A stretch of 5,539 nt of DNA from Betaproteobacteria bacterium (GCA_009927195.1 RFNL01000235.1:1-5539); one strand, 5' to 3'. Positions 1-5,539 are shown, counted from the first letter of the stretch. The notes: generated by a model from the letters alone, not told the origin. Program-made: numbers and translations.

Positions 1-1
1 T

Positions 2-259
2 GTGGACGCATCGGCTTATGACATCGTTTATGTGTACGCCGATGTGATGCGACGGGCCGGTGTGACCGGCGACCCCGCCAAGCTCAAGGCCGAGCGTTTG
101 GCCATCCGCGATAGCCTGATGGCCACCAATCTCGATGGTGTGGTGGGCAAGGTCTGCTTCAGCAAAGACCACGACTCAGAGTTGTCGGCCTACATCATCC
201 GCATCAAAAACGGACAGCGCACCCTGCTCGACGCACACGCGCCCGACCGTTGCATGTGA
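2..259 (+). CDS. LivK-like ABC transporter substrate-binding protein, C-terminal fragment
   Basis: This is the last 85 codons of an open frame that enters from the left edge. The GTG at position 2 is probably an internal valine, not a start. The stretch resembles the C-terminal lobe of periplasmic binding proteins of the branched-chain amino acid (Peripla_BP_6/LivK) family. It shows an AYDIVYVYADVMRRAGV helix, then a segment ending in a GVVGKVCFSKDHD turn (the usual 'G..G.v.Fd..gd' pattern), then a final strand AYIIRIKNGQ. Such proteins capture a small solute in the periplasm and deliver it to a LivHMGF-type permease. The signal peptide and binding pocket lie outside the window, so the ligand cannot be read. 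Members near catabolic genes often import aromatic or heterocyclic acids or amides instead of amino acids. The gene converges on the next one, with only 26 bases between the stops. Confidence 0.8.
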   Translation: MDASAYDIVYVYADVMRRAGVTGDPAKLKAERLAIRDSLMATNLDGVVGKVCFSKDHDSELSAYIIRIKNGQRTLLDAHAPDRCM

Positions 260-260
260 T

Positions 261-270
261 GGTCGCGACC
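261..270. repeat. 10-base perfect palindrome between convergent genes
   Basis: The bases GGTCGCGACC form a perfect palindrome two bases after the TGA of the LivK-like gene, inside the 26-base gap between convergent stops. No T-run follows on either strand, so it is not a canonical intrinsic terminator. It could weakly aid termination or be chance in GC-rich DNA. Confidence 0.3.
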
Positions 271-285
271 CGTTGGAAGGCCCAC

Positions 286-1188
286 TCAGCCGATGTGGCC
301 GTGGTGGTTTTCCAGATACCAACTGGAGATTTCTTCGCGGGTGGTCCACCACACATCGGGGTGGCCCATGGCGTGCGCCAAAAACTCGCGAAAACAAGGC
401 ATGCGGTGGGGGTGGCCCGACACATGGGGGTGCAAGCCGATGCTCATGATGCGGCCTGACTCGGCGCTTTCGCGGTACAACTCATCAAACTGGTCTTTGA
501 GCATGCGCGCCGCATCCCAGGTGGACATGGCACGGCGGTGGAAAAAGGTGAAGTCGTTGAGTTCTATGGTGTAGGGCACATTGACGATGGGGCCCGATGG
601 CGTGCTGATCAGGTAGGGCTGTTCATCGTTCATGTAGTCACAGAAAAACTGCATGCCTTGCTCGGCCAGCAGATCGGGTGTGTTGGGTGTGCTGCGCAAT
701 GAGGACGACAACCAGCCCTTGGCCTTGCGGCCCACGGCTTTTTCGTACACCGCCAAGGTGGCGGCGATGAGTTGGCGCTCTTTCTCGATGTCAAAGGTGT
801 ATCGGGTCAACAGTTCGCCTTGTTCGTAGTTGTGGGCCACGATCTCCCAATGGCGCTCGTTGGCATAGGCCACGATCTCGGGGCGCTCGAGCGCGGTTTT
901 GGCGTTGATGGTGATGCCCAATCGCGCACCCATGTCATCAAACAGCTTGAACATGCGCCACACGCCCACCCGCTGACCGTACTCGCGCCAGGTGAAGTTG
1001 GGAAAGTCCGCCACATTGCCGGGCAGGGCATCGGGCAGCATGGGCGGGCCACCGGCGTAATAAGGCTCCGTGGTGTCTTTGGTCAAGTCCCAGTATTCGC
1101 AATTCATGGTGATGATGACCGCCAGTTTTTTGCCATTGGGCCAGCGCAGGGGTTTTCGGTGGATCATCGGGGACCAGGGATAGTGCAT
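286..1188 (-). CDS. Polysaccharide deacetylase-fold hydrolase, PuuE/allantoinase-like branch
   Basis: A 300-residue protein with no signal peptide or membrane segment, so probably cytoplasmic. The ATG start is set by an AAGGAG ribosome site (1195-1200) six bases upstream. The order of motifs fits the NodB/CE4 deacetylase fold. A first strand reads VIITMNCEYWD (residues 24-34), where classic enzymes have TFDD. Then come EIVAHNYEQG (115-124) in place of HSxxHP, WLSSSLRSTPNTPDLLAEQG (159-178) as the substrate-arm motif, and LHPHVSGHPHRM (252-263) near the end. The first motif carries Glu31 where the catalytic Asp is expected, and the second His of motif 2 is absent. This pattern recalls PuuE-type allantoinases, which use the same fold to hydrolyse cyclic amides. 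Cell-wall or chitin deacetylation is therefore unlikely, and a small cyclic amide or N-acyl substrate from the neighbouring pathway is more plausible (inference). It is divergent from the MBL hydrolase gene across 105 bases. Confidence 0.82.
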   Translation of the reverse strand: MHYPWSPMIHRKPLRWPNGKKLAVIITMNCEYWDLTKDTTEPYYAGGPPMLPDALPGNVADFPNFTWREYGQRVGVWRMFKLFDDMGARLGITINAKTALERPEIVAYANERHWEIVAHNYEQGELLTRYTFDIEKERQLIAATLAVYEKAVGRKAKGWLSSSLRSTPNTPDLLAEQGMQFFCDYMNDEQPYLISTPSGPIVNVPYTIELNDFTFFHRRAMSTWDAARMLKDQFDELYRESAESGRIMSIGLHPHVSGHPHRMPCFREFLAHAMGHPDVWWTTREEISSWYLENHHGHIG

Positions 1189-1293
1189 GCAAAACTCCTT
1201 TTAAACTCGGGTGGAAGTGGCGGGGCCCGCTGGGCCGCCGTGTGAAAACAAACCAGCAGGGCGAGGGGTCGCCCATGAACCAAGGGCATCCTC

Positions 1294-2193
1294 ATGAAAA
1301 CGCAACAACTGGGGCATTTCACCATCGATCGGGTCACCGAGTTCGAAGGCTCCTTTGCGCCGCTGAAAAACATTTTGCCCAGCATCACGCAAGCCGACAT
1401 CGATGCCCACGCCAGTTGGCTCAAGCCTTGGTATGTGGATGCACAAGACCGGGCCATCATGTCGTTCCACAGCTATCTGATCAACACGGGTAAGCACCGC
1501 ATTTTGGTCGATGCCTGTGTGGGCAACGACAAAGAACGGGTGCACCGACCGGGTTGGCACCACGCGCAGTTTCCTTATCTGCAATCGCTGGCGCAAGCGG
1601 GGGCTTCGCCAGCAGACATTGACTTTGTCTGCTGCACCCACATGCATGCCGACCATGTGGGTTGGAACACGCGCTTGCAAAATGGGCAATGGGTGCCCAC
1701 CTTCCCCAATGCCCGTTATGTGTTTGCGCAAACCGAATACAGCCATTGGGAGAAAACCCACCGCGAAGCCCTGGCCAATGGTGAGCCTGCGCCCAACCAT
1801 GGCTCGTTTGCCGACAGTGTGTTGCCGGTGGTGGATGCGGGTCGCGCCCTGATGGTCCAAGATGACTTCGAATTCGAGCCCGGCCTGTACCTCGGTGCGG
1901 CCCACGGCCATACCCCGGGCAACTGCGTGCTCCATGCCCACAGCCAGGGGCGGCGGGCGGTGTTCAGCGGCGACATCTTGCACACGCCCGCCCAACTGAT
2001 CAACACCGATTGGTCGTCGCATTTTTGTTTTGACCCCAAGGCTTCGGCCCAGGTGCGCAAAGACCTGGTGCATGCCATTGCCGACACCGATACCTTGCTG
2101 TTGACCGGGCACTTTCCCACCCCGGTGGCGGGCCGCGTGGTCAGCCATGGTGACCACTTCCGATTTGCCGGCGCAGAGCGGCCTGCGGTTTGA
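1294..2193 (+). CDS. MBL-fold metallo-hydrolase
   Basis: A 299-residue metallo-beta-lactamase-fold enzyme without a signal peptide. The zinc ligands are all visible: THMHADHVGWN (residues 115-125, giving H116, H118, D120, H121), GHTPG (204-208, H205), the bridging aspartate in SGDI (D226) and a C-terminal His in TGHFP (H272). The set matches lactonase/phosphotriesterase-like members (AiiA, 4-pyridoxolactonase and methyl parathion hydrolase types), which open lactones or cleave esters with two metal ions. Length is typical of the longer members, which carry an N-terminal extension like residues 1-55 here. The start is preceded by AAGGG (1282-1286), about seven bases upstream. Its placement between the deacetylase-like gene and the regulator suggests a hydrolytic step in the same pathway, perhaps on a lactone or ester intermediate. 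The substrate cannot be deduced. Its stop lies 14 bases from the stop of the convergent regulator gene. Confidence 0.88.
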   Translation: MKTQQLGHFTIDRVTEFEGSFAPLKNILPSITQADIDAHASWLKPWYVDAQDRAIMSFHSYLINTGKHRILVDACVGNDKERVHRPGWHHAQFPYLQSLAQAGASPADIDFVCCTHMHADHVGWNTRLQNGQWVPTFPNARYVFAQTEYSHWEKTHREALANGEPAPNHGSFADSVLPVVDAGRALMVQDDFEFEPGLYLGAAHGHTPGNCVLHAHSQGRRAVFSGDILHTPAQLINTDWSSHFCFDPKASAQVRKDLVHAIADTDTLLLTGHFPTPVAGRVVSHGDHFRFAGAERPAV

Positions 2194-2207
2194 AACGGTT
2201 TGGCCCC

Positions 2208-2879
2208 TCACAGCAGGCCCAGCATGATTTGGCTGTTCTCCACCATCGCCTTGGGGCGGGTGGAGATGATGTGGGTCTGGGTGCGCATTTTGGCCAATAA
2301 GGGGTCGCGAGCGCGCAAGGCCTCAATGATTTCCAGGTGTTGCTGATTGGAGCGGCGCACCGACACCTCGCCAGGCCAGTTGTGGTTTTTCATTTGTACC
2401 AAGGGCAGTTCAATCAGCGGTTTGGCCAAAGCGTTCAGGCGCACCGAGCCGCTGGCGCGCAGCATCACGCCATGAAACTGGTTGTTGCTGGCCTGGAACT
2501 GGGCAAACAAGGCTTCGTTGTCCATTTCGGCCAGCAGCAGGTCTTCGATGTGGGCGCAGATGTGGGCCAATTCCTCAATGTCTTCGGGCTTGGCATGCAA
2601 AGCGGCCAAGGCGCTGGCATGGCCTTCCAAGGTGGCGCGCAGCTGAAAAATTTCTTCAATTTCGGCCATCGATAACTCGGCCACAAAAGTGCCACGGTTG
2701 GGCTCGCTGCGCACCAGGCCATCGGAGGCCAAGCGGCGCAGGCTGTCGCGCACCGAGGTGCGGGAGACACCCACGCGATGCGCCAGTTCCTCTTCGATCA
2801 TGCGCTGCCCGGGCTGATACGCACCGGCCAAGATCAGGCTGCGGATGGATTGATAGGCGAGATCGCTGGCGCGGGTCAT
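2208..2879 (-). CDS. GntR-family transcriptional regulator, FadR/FCD subfamily
   Basis: A 223-residue regulator from the chosen ATG. Residues 5-66 are a GntR winged helix: YQSIRSLILAGAYQPGQ, then the helix-turn-helix EEELAHRVGVSRTSVRDSLRRL (about 29-50), then the wing GLVRSEPNRGTFV. Residues 72-215 form an all-helical FCD ligand domain. Its usual metal site is present: N132/H136 (NQFHGVML), H181 (QQHLEIIEAL) and H203 (TQTHI). FCD regulators normally bind a carboxylic acid intermediate and release DNA. The frame stays open upstream to a GTG at 2957 and an ATG at 2939. The downstream ATG is preferred because it gives the usual short N-terminus and leaves the candidate operator at 2901-2911 outside the gene. 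None of the three starts has a good Shine-Dalgarno. It is divergent from the monooxygenase operon and most likely represses it and itself. Confidence 0.9.
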   Translation of the reverse strand: MTRASDLAYQSIRSLILAGAYQPGQRMIEEELAHRVGVSRTSVRDSLRRLASDGLVRSEPNRGTFVAELSMAEIEEIFQLRATLEGHASALAALHAKPEDIEELAHICAHIEDLLLAEMDNEALFAQFQASNNQFHGVMLRASGSVRLNALAKPLIELPLVQMKNHNWPGEVSVRRSNQQHLEIIEALRARDPLLAKMRTQTHIISTRPKAMVENSQIMLGLL

Positions 2880-2900
2880 GGGGCAAGGAATGTTGGCGCA

Positions 2901-2911
2901 ATTGTGTACAA
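2901..2911. promoter_or_regulatory. Candidate GntR operator, site 1 (regulator side)
   Basis: The bases ATTGTGTACAA contain TTGT-GT-ACAA (2902-2911), a dyad with perfect 4-base arms. This fits the TTGT-N2-ACAA form common for FadR-type GntR operators (family knowledge). It lies 21 bases upstream of the chosen regulator start, a position suited to autorepression. The first ten bases are repeated exactly at 3027-3036. Confidence 0.6.
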
Positions 2912-2941
2912 GTTTGCCGAAAAAAAGACTTTCACGCATCA

Positions 2942-2967
2942 ATTTAAGGGTAAACACCCGCTTAAAT
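2942..2967. repeat. Imperfect inverted repeat in the divergent promoter region
   Basis: Arms ATTTAAGGGT (2942-2951) and ACCC-GC-TTAAAT (2956-2967) pair over 10 bases around an AAAC loop, with a two-base bulge (GC, 2960-2961) in the right arm. The element sits between the two operator copies. It may bind a protein, form a cruciform or contribute A/T-rich promoter sequence. No T-run abuts it, so it does not read as a terminator. Confidence 0.4.
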
Positions 2968-3023
2968 AACCATTAATCCGAGGAAATAGCGGGGATTTGG
3001 ATGAAGAATTCGAATAGGTTGGC

Positions 3024-3052
3024 TTGATTGTGTACATTTTCGGCCTTATCCA
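3024..3052 (+). promoter_or_regulatory. Possible sigma-70 promoter of the monooxygenase operon
   Basis: TTGATT (3024-3029) and TATCCA (3047-3052) are separated by exactly 17 bases and match the -35/-10 consensus at 4 and 3 positions. Operator copy 2 overlaps the -35 and spacer, the classic place for repressor occlusion. The predicted leader would be only about 13 bases long, which is short, so this call is tentative. Confidence 0.25.
3027..3036. promoter_or_regulatory. Candidate GntR operator, site 2 (operon side)
   Basis: ATTGTGTACA is an exact copy of site 1 in the same orientation, 126 bases downstream. The dyad core is TGT-GT-ACA, with an outer mismatch on the right arm (T where site 1 has A). 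It lies 35 bases upstream of the preferred monooxygenase start, which suits repression of the operon. The spacing is close to 12 helical turns, so both copies would face the same side of the DNA. Confidence 0.6.
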
Positions 3053-3056
3053 CCCT

Positions 3057-3065
3057 GAAAAGAGG
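3057..3065 (+). promoter_or_regulatory. Ribosome binding site that decides the TTG start
   Basis: GAAAAGAGG ends six bases before the TTG at 3072 and is the only good Shine-Dalgarno near the N-terminus of the monooxygenase. It favours this TTG over the upstream TTG at 3024 and over the downstream GTG (3087) and ATG (3090). Confidence 0.6.
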
Positions 3066-3071
3066 TTTCCC

Positions 3072-4268
3072 TTGAGTCAAGCACATGTGATGATTTCCGG
3101 CGCTGGCCCGGTTGGCATGGTCAGCGCCTTGGTGTTGGCCCGCGCGGGCGTGAAGGTCACCTTGGCCGAAGCGGCGCCTGCCCTGAGTTTGGATTTGCGC
3201 GCATCCACCTTTCACCCCCCCACCTTGGACATGCTGGCCCCATTGGGCCTGACCGATGAGTTGATTGCGCAAGGCTTGGTCGCCCGCTACACCCAGCAGC
3301 GCGATCGGCAAGAGGGTTTGATCGCCGAGTTCGACATGGCGTTGATCAAGGGCGACACCGATCACCCTTACCGCTTGCAGTGTGAGCAGTGGAAGCTCAC
3401 TCAGTTGATCAAAAACCAACTCGACAAAATGCCCCACGTCACCATGCACCTCAACACCAAGGTGGAAGGCGTTGAGCAAACCGCCGATGGCGTGGCCACC
3501 CGCTTGAGCACCGATGGCCAGGCGCACACGGTGCACAGCGACTATTTGATCGGGGCCGATGGCGCATGGAGCGCAGTGCGCAAGAGCCAAAACATTGAGT
3601 TTGAAGGCTTTACCTATCCAGAGCGTTTTTTGGTGGTCTCCACCGACTTTGAGTATGCCGATCACCTGCCCAAGCTGTCTTATGTCAATTACTGTTCAGA
3701 CCCCAAAGAGTGGTGCGTGTTGCTGCGCGTGCCTACCTTGTGGCGTGTGCTGTTTCCCACCAAAGTGGAAGAAACAGACGACGAGGTCATGGGTGACGAG
3801 TCGGTGCAGCGCCGCTTGCAAGGTCTGTTGCCCCAGCCCGTTCCCTACCAAACCGTGCACCGCACCCTGTACAAAGTGCATCAGCGTGTCGCGAAAAACT
3901 TCCGCCATGGCCGCGTATTATTGGCTGGCGACTCGGCCCACATCAACAATCCCCTGGGCGGCATGGGCATGAACGGGGGTGTGCATGATGCGATGAACCT
4001 GTGCCACAAACTGCTGGGCGTGATCCAGCAGGGCCAAAGCACCGATGTGCTCGACCGCTACGAACGCCAACGCCGCAGCATTGCCATCGAGTACATCAAT
4101 GCCAATACCGCGCGCAATAAAAAAGAAATCGAAGAGCGTGACCCGGTGGCGCGCCAAAAAACCCAAGACGAGTTGCGAGCGATTGCCAGCGACCCCAAGG
4201 CGGCCAAGGCTTATATTCGCAAAACGTCCATGTTGGACGCGCTAGAGCGCGCAGAGGCCATTGCATGA
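3072..4268 (+). CDS. FAD-dependent monooxygenase (class A, PHBH type)
   Basis: A 398-residue single-component flavoprotein hydroxylase that would use NAD(P)H and O2 to hydroxylate or open a ring substrate. The three family fingerprints are present: the N-terminal dinucleotide fold ISGAGPVGMVSALVLARAG (8-26) with E33 at the end of the second strand, the NAD(P)H/FAD motif YLIGADGAWSAVRK (158-171), and the FAD ribityl motif LLAGDSAHINNPLGGMGMNGG (D287). Length is normal for p-hydroxybenzoate hydroxylase relatives such as MhpA, HpxO or MHPCO, and these motifs do not separate them. The frame stays open to a TTG at 3024, but the TTG at 3072 has the ribosome site, gives the usual short N-terminus before the Rossmann strand and leaves operator 2 non-coding. 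It is first gene of the operon, and its stop overlaps the next start in ATGA. The catalytic substrate is unknown, with an aromatic or N-heterocyclic acid likely. Confidence 0.9.
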   Translation: MSQAHVMISGAGPVGMVSALVLARAGVKVTLAEAAPALSLDLRASTFHPPTLDMLAPLGLTDELIAQGLVARYTQQRDRQEGLIAEFDMALIKGDTDHPYRLQCEQWKLTQLIKNQLDKMPHVTMHLNTKVEGVEQTADGVATRLSTDGQAHTVHSDYLIGADGAWSAVRKSQNIEFEGFTYPERFLVVSTDFEYADHLPKLSYVNYCSDPKEWCVLLRVPTLWRVLFPTKVEETDDEVMGDESVQRRLQGLLPQPVPYQTVHRTLYKVHQRVAKNFRHGRVLLAGDSAHINNPLGGMGMNGGVHDAMNLCHKLLGVIQQGQSTDVLDRYERQRRSIAIEYINANTARNKKEIEERDPVARQKTQDELRAIASDPKAAKAYIRKTSMLDALERAEAIA

Positions 4269-5173
4269 GCACCATTGACCAAGGCATATCCACCATCAGC
4301 GGCAAAGAACGCCGCGCCCAGTTGCGCGCCAAAATCAAAAAAGGCGAGTTGGTCATCGCCCCAGGCGTGTTCGAGATGATTTCGGCCAAGGTGGCCGACC
4401 GCATGGGCTTTGATGCCTTGTACATGACCGGCTACGGCACTGTGGCCTCTTATTTGGGCTTGCCCGATGCGGGCATCGCCACCTACAGCGACATGGTCAA
4501 CCGCGTGACGCAATTTGCCAGCATCACCGTCACCCCCATGATTTGCGATGGCGATACCGGTTATGGCGGCTTGCTCAATGTCATGCACACGGTGCGTGGC
4601 TATGAAATGGCCGGGGCCTGCGCGATCCAACTCGAGGACCAGGAATTCCCCAAAAAATGCGGCCACGTGTTGGGTCGACGGGTGGTGCCGGCCCAGGACA
4701 TGGCGGCCAAAATCCGTGTGGCGGTGCAAACCCGCAGCGATCCCAATTTCTTGATCATCGCCCGCACCGATGCGCGCACCACCCATGGTTTGGACGAGGC
4801 CTTGCGCCGCGCCGAGTTGTATGCCAAGGCCGGTGCCGACCTGCTGTTTGTGGAAAGCCCCGAATCCGTGGAAGAAATGGAGCGCATTGGCCGCAGTTTT
4901 GATTTGCCCTTGGTGGCCAATATGGTCGAGGGGGGGCGCACACCGGTGTTGCCTTTCGAGCAACTCAAATCGATTGGCTATGGCCTGGCAATTTTTCCGG
5001 CCACCGCCTTTTTGGCCGCAGGGGCTGCCTTTGAAAGCGTCTACAGCACTTTGAAGCACGACCGCTCGACCACCCAGGTCCAGACCCCTTTGTATGAGTT
5101 CCAAAAATTCTCTTCGCTGATGGGGTTTGATTGGGTGTCGGCCTTTGACAAAACCCATGCATCCAACGAATAA
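4265..5173 (+). CDS. Isocitrate lyase/PEP mutase-superfamily lyase
   Basis: A 302-residue cytoplasmic (beta/alpha)8 enzyme of the ICL/PEPM superfamily. It has the N-terminal APGVFEMISAKVADRMGFDALYMTGYG pattern (32-58), the Mg-binding loop CDGDTGYGG (94-102, D95 and D97), QLEDQ (122-126), the catalytic loop PKKCGH (129-134, Cys132) and ARTDAR (166-171). The Cys-containing KKCGH loop is typical of C-C lyases such as 2-methylisocitrate lyase (PrpB) and 2,3-dimethylmalate lyase. PEP mutase and phosphonopyruvate hydrolase have different loops. It most likely cleaves a 2-hydroxy (or substituted malate-type) dicarboxylate into a 2-oxo acid and a smaller acid, the last step of a degradation route. 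Oxaloacetate decarboxylase activity is an alternative. It starts inside the stop of the monooxygenase gene (ATGA), indicating translational coupling. No prp genes are nearby, so a housekeeping propionate role is unlikely. Confidence 0.88.
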   Translation: MSTIDQGISTISGKERRAQLRAKIKKGELVIAPGVFEMISAKVADRMGFDALYMTGYGTVASYLGLPDAGIATYSDMVNRVTQFASITVTPMICDGDTGYGGLLNVMHTVRGYEMAGACAIQLEDQEFPKKCGHVLGRRVVPAQDMAAKIRVAVQTRSDPNFLIIARTDARTTHGLDEALRRAELYAKAGADLLFVESPESVEEMERIGRSFDLPLVANMVEGGRTPVLPFEQLKSIGYGLAIFPATAFLAAGAAFESVYSTLKHDRSTTQVQTPLYEFQKFSSLMGFDWVSAFDKTHASNE

Positions 5174-5183
5174 AGGGGTGGGC

Positions 5184-5539
5184 ATGAACCGCGATGAAAT
5201 TTACCAGCACCAAGGGCTGGGTGGCACTTCGGGCATTGGTCAGCGCTGTGGCTTGATCCTGGTGGACTTTGTCAACGGTTTTGTGGACATCGATCAGCTG
5301 GGTGGACCGCACATTGAGGCCGCGGCCAACGCCACCGTGCCTTTGCTGGCTGCGTTTCGTGCCAAAAGATTGCCGGTGGCCCACACCCGTGTGGTGTTTG
5401 AAGACGATGGGTCCAACTTCAATGTGTTTGCCCTGCGCGTCAAACCTTTGCAAAAGCTCACCGAGACCGCGCCGGGCTCGCAAATCGTGCCGCAGTTGCA
5501 ACCGGTGGCGGGTGAATGGGTGGTGCGAAAGCAAACCGC
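5184..5539 (+). CDS. Isochorismatase/N-carbamoylsarcosine amidase-family hydrolase, 5' part
   Basis: The first 118 codons of a gene that runs off the right edge. It starts at ATG ten bases after the lyase stop, with AAGGGG (5173-5178) five bases upstream, so it is the third gene of the operon. After a polar N-terminus the protein reads CGLILVDFVNGFVD (22-35), with D28 as the expected catalytic aspartate of cysteine hydrolases of this family. It continues through PVAHTRVVF (64-72) and ends in WVVRKQT, where K116 is the expected catalytic lysine. The nucleophilic cysteine would lie beyond the window. Members include N-carbamoylsarcosine amidase, maleamate amidase (NicF) and nicotinamidase, which release ammonia from linear amides or carbamoyl groups. 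The extended N-terminus (about 20 residues before the first strand) fits the N-carbamoylsarcosine amidase/maleamate amidase group better than short nicotinamidases. A deamination step in the same pathway is inferred. Confidence 0.85.
   Translation, partial: MNRDEIYQHQGLGGTSGIGQRCGLILVDFVNGFVDIDQLGGPHIEAAANATVPLLAAFRAKRLPVAHTRVVFEDDGSNFNVFALRVKPLQKLTETAPGSQIVPQLQPVAGEWVVRKQT

Noticed and set aside
286..1188. Reading the deacetylase-fold gene as a chitin/peptidoglycan deacetylase or NodB
   Set aside because: It has no signal peptide, the catalytic Asp and second metal His are changed, and the neighbours are catabolic rather than cell-wall genes.
1219..1239. GC-rich hairpin (GGCCC-GCT-GGGCC, and outer GGCGG/CCGCC) between the deacetylase-like and MBL genes
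   Set aside because: The arms are short, the two pairings exclude each other, there is no T-run, and such matches are common in GC-rich DNA. I see no supported promoter or operator in this 105-base divergent gap.
1201..2211. 336-codon open frame on the - strand opposite the MBL hydrolase gene
   Set aside because: It is antisense to a gene with a complete set of zinc-binding motifs, shows no recognisable family pattern, and is the kind of long shadow frame that GC-rich codon bias produces.
2920..2967. Intrinsic terminator on the - strand: inverted repeat 2942-2967 followed by a T7 tract (complement of 2920-2926)
   Set aside because: The T-run starts about 15 bases after the stem instead of directly after it, and no gene ends there. 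The stem is also A/T-rich.
2973..3665. 230-codon open frame on the - strand over the monooxygenase 5' half and the promoter region
   Set aside because: It is antisense to the FAD-binding motifs of the monooxygenase, with no recognisable domain, and its end runs through the putative operator region.
4418..4425. Further TGTACA cores at 3869-3874 and 4419-4424 as extra operators
   Set aside because: They lie inside conserved coding sequence (Leu-Tyr codons), lack the full ATTGTGTACA match, and are expected from codon use.
4211..5185. 324-codon open frame on the - strand opposite the lyase gene
   Set aside because: The + strand frame carries the ICL/PEPM catalytic motifs and is coupled to its neighbours. 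The antisense product is rich in His, Gly and Ala with no family motif, typical of a shadow.

Overview
This window looks like part of a catabolic gene cluster from a high-GC Gram-negative bacterium. The base composition, codon use and gene mix suggest a betaproteobacterium of the Burkholderiales, perhaps Comamonadaceae. That placement is an inference from style and was not checked by a search. Coding density is high. I found no tRNA, rRNA, CRISPR array, insertion sequence or phage gene.

Layout from left to right. (1) The 3' end of a branched-chain-amino-acid-type (LivK-like) ABC transporter periplasmic binding protein runs on the + strand and ends at 259. (2) A convergent gene on the - strand (286-1188) encodes a cytoplasmic polysaccharide-deacetylase-fold hydrolase of the PuuE/allantoinase-like branch, with a non-standard metal site. 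(3) A divergent MBL-fold metallo-hydrolase (1294-2193, +) has an intact HxHxDH zinc site. (4) A convergent GntR regulator of the FadR/FCD class (2208-2879, -) follows. (5) Divergent from it is a tight + strand operon. It holds an FAD-dependent aromatic-ring-type monooxygenase (3072-4268), an isocitrate lyase/PEP mutase-superfamily lyase overlapping it by 4 bases (4265-5173), and the 5' part of an isochorismatase/N-carbamoylsarcosine amidase-family hydrolase (from 5184, cut by the window end).

The 192-base region between the GntR gene and the operon carries the clearest regulatory signal. The 10-mer ATTGTGTACA occurs twice, exactly 126 bases apart (about 12 helical turns), once upstream of each divergent gene. 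It fits the TTGT-N2-ACAA style of FadR-type GntR operators. An imperfect inverted repeat lies between the two copies.

Taken together, the genes suggest uptake of a small organic compound, its oxidation by a flavin monooxygenase, hydrolytic steps (MBL enzyme, cyclic-amide/deacetylase-type enzyme, linear amidase) and a final C-C cleavage by the lyase to central metabolites, under control of a local GntR repressor. An N-heterocycle or a related ring amide/lactone is an attractive substrate class, but the sequence does not identify the substrate.
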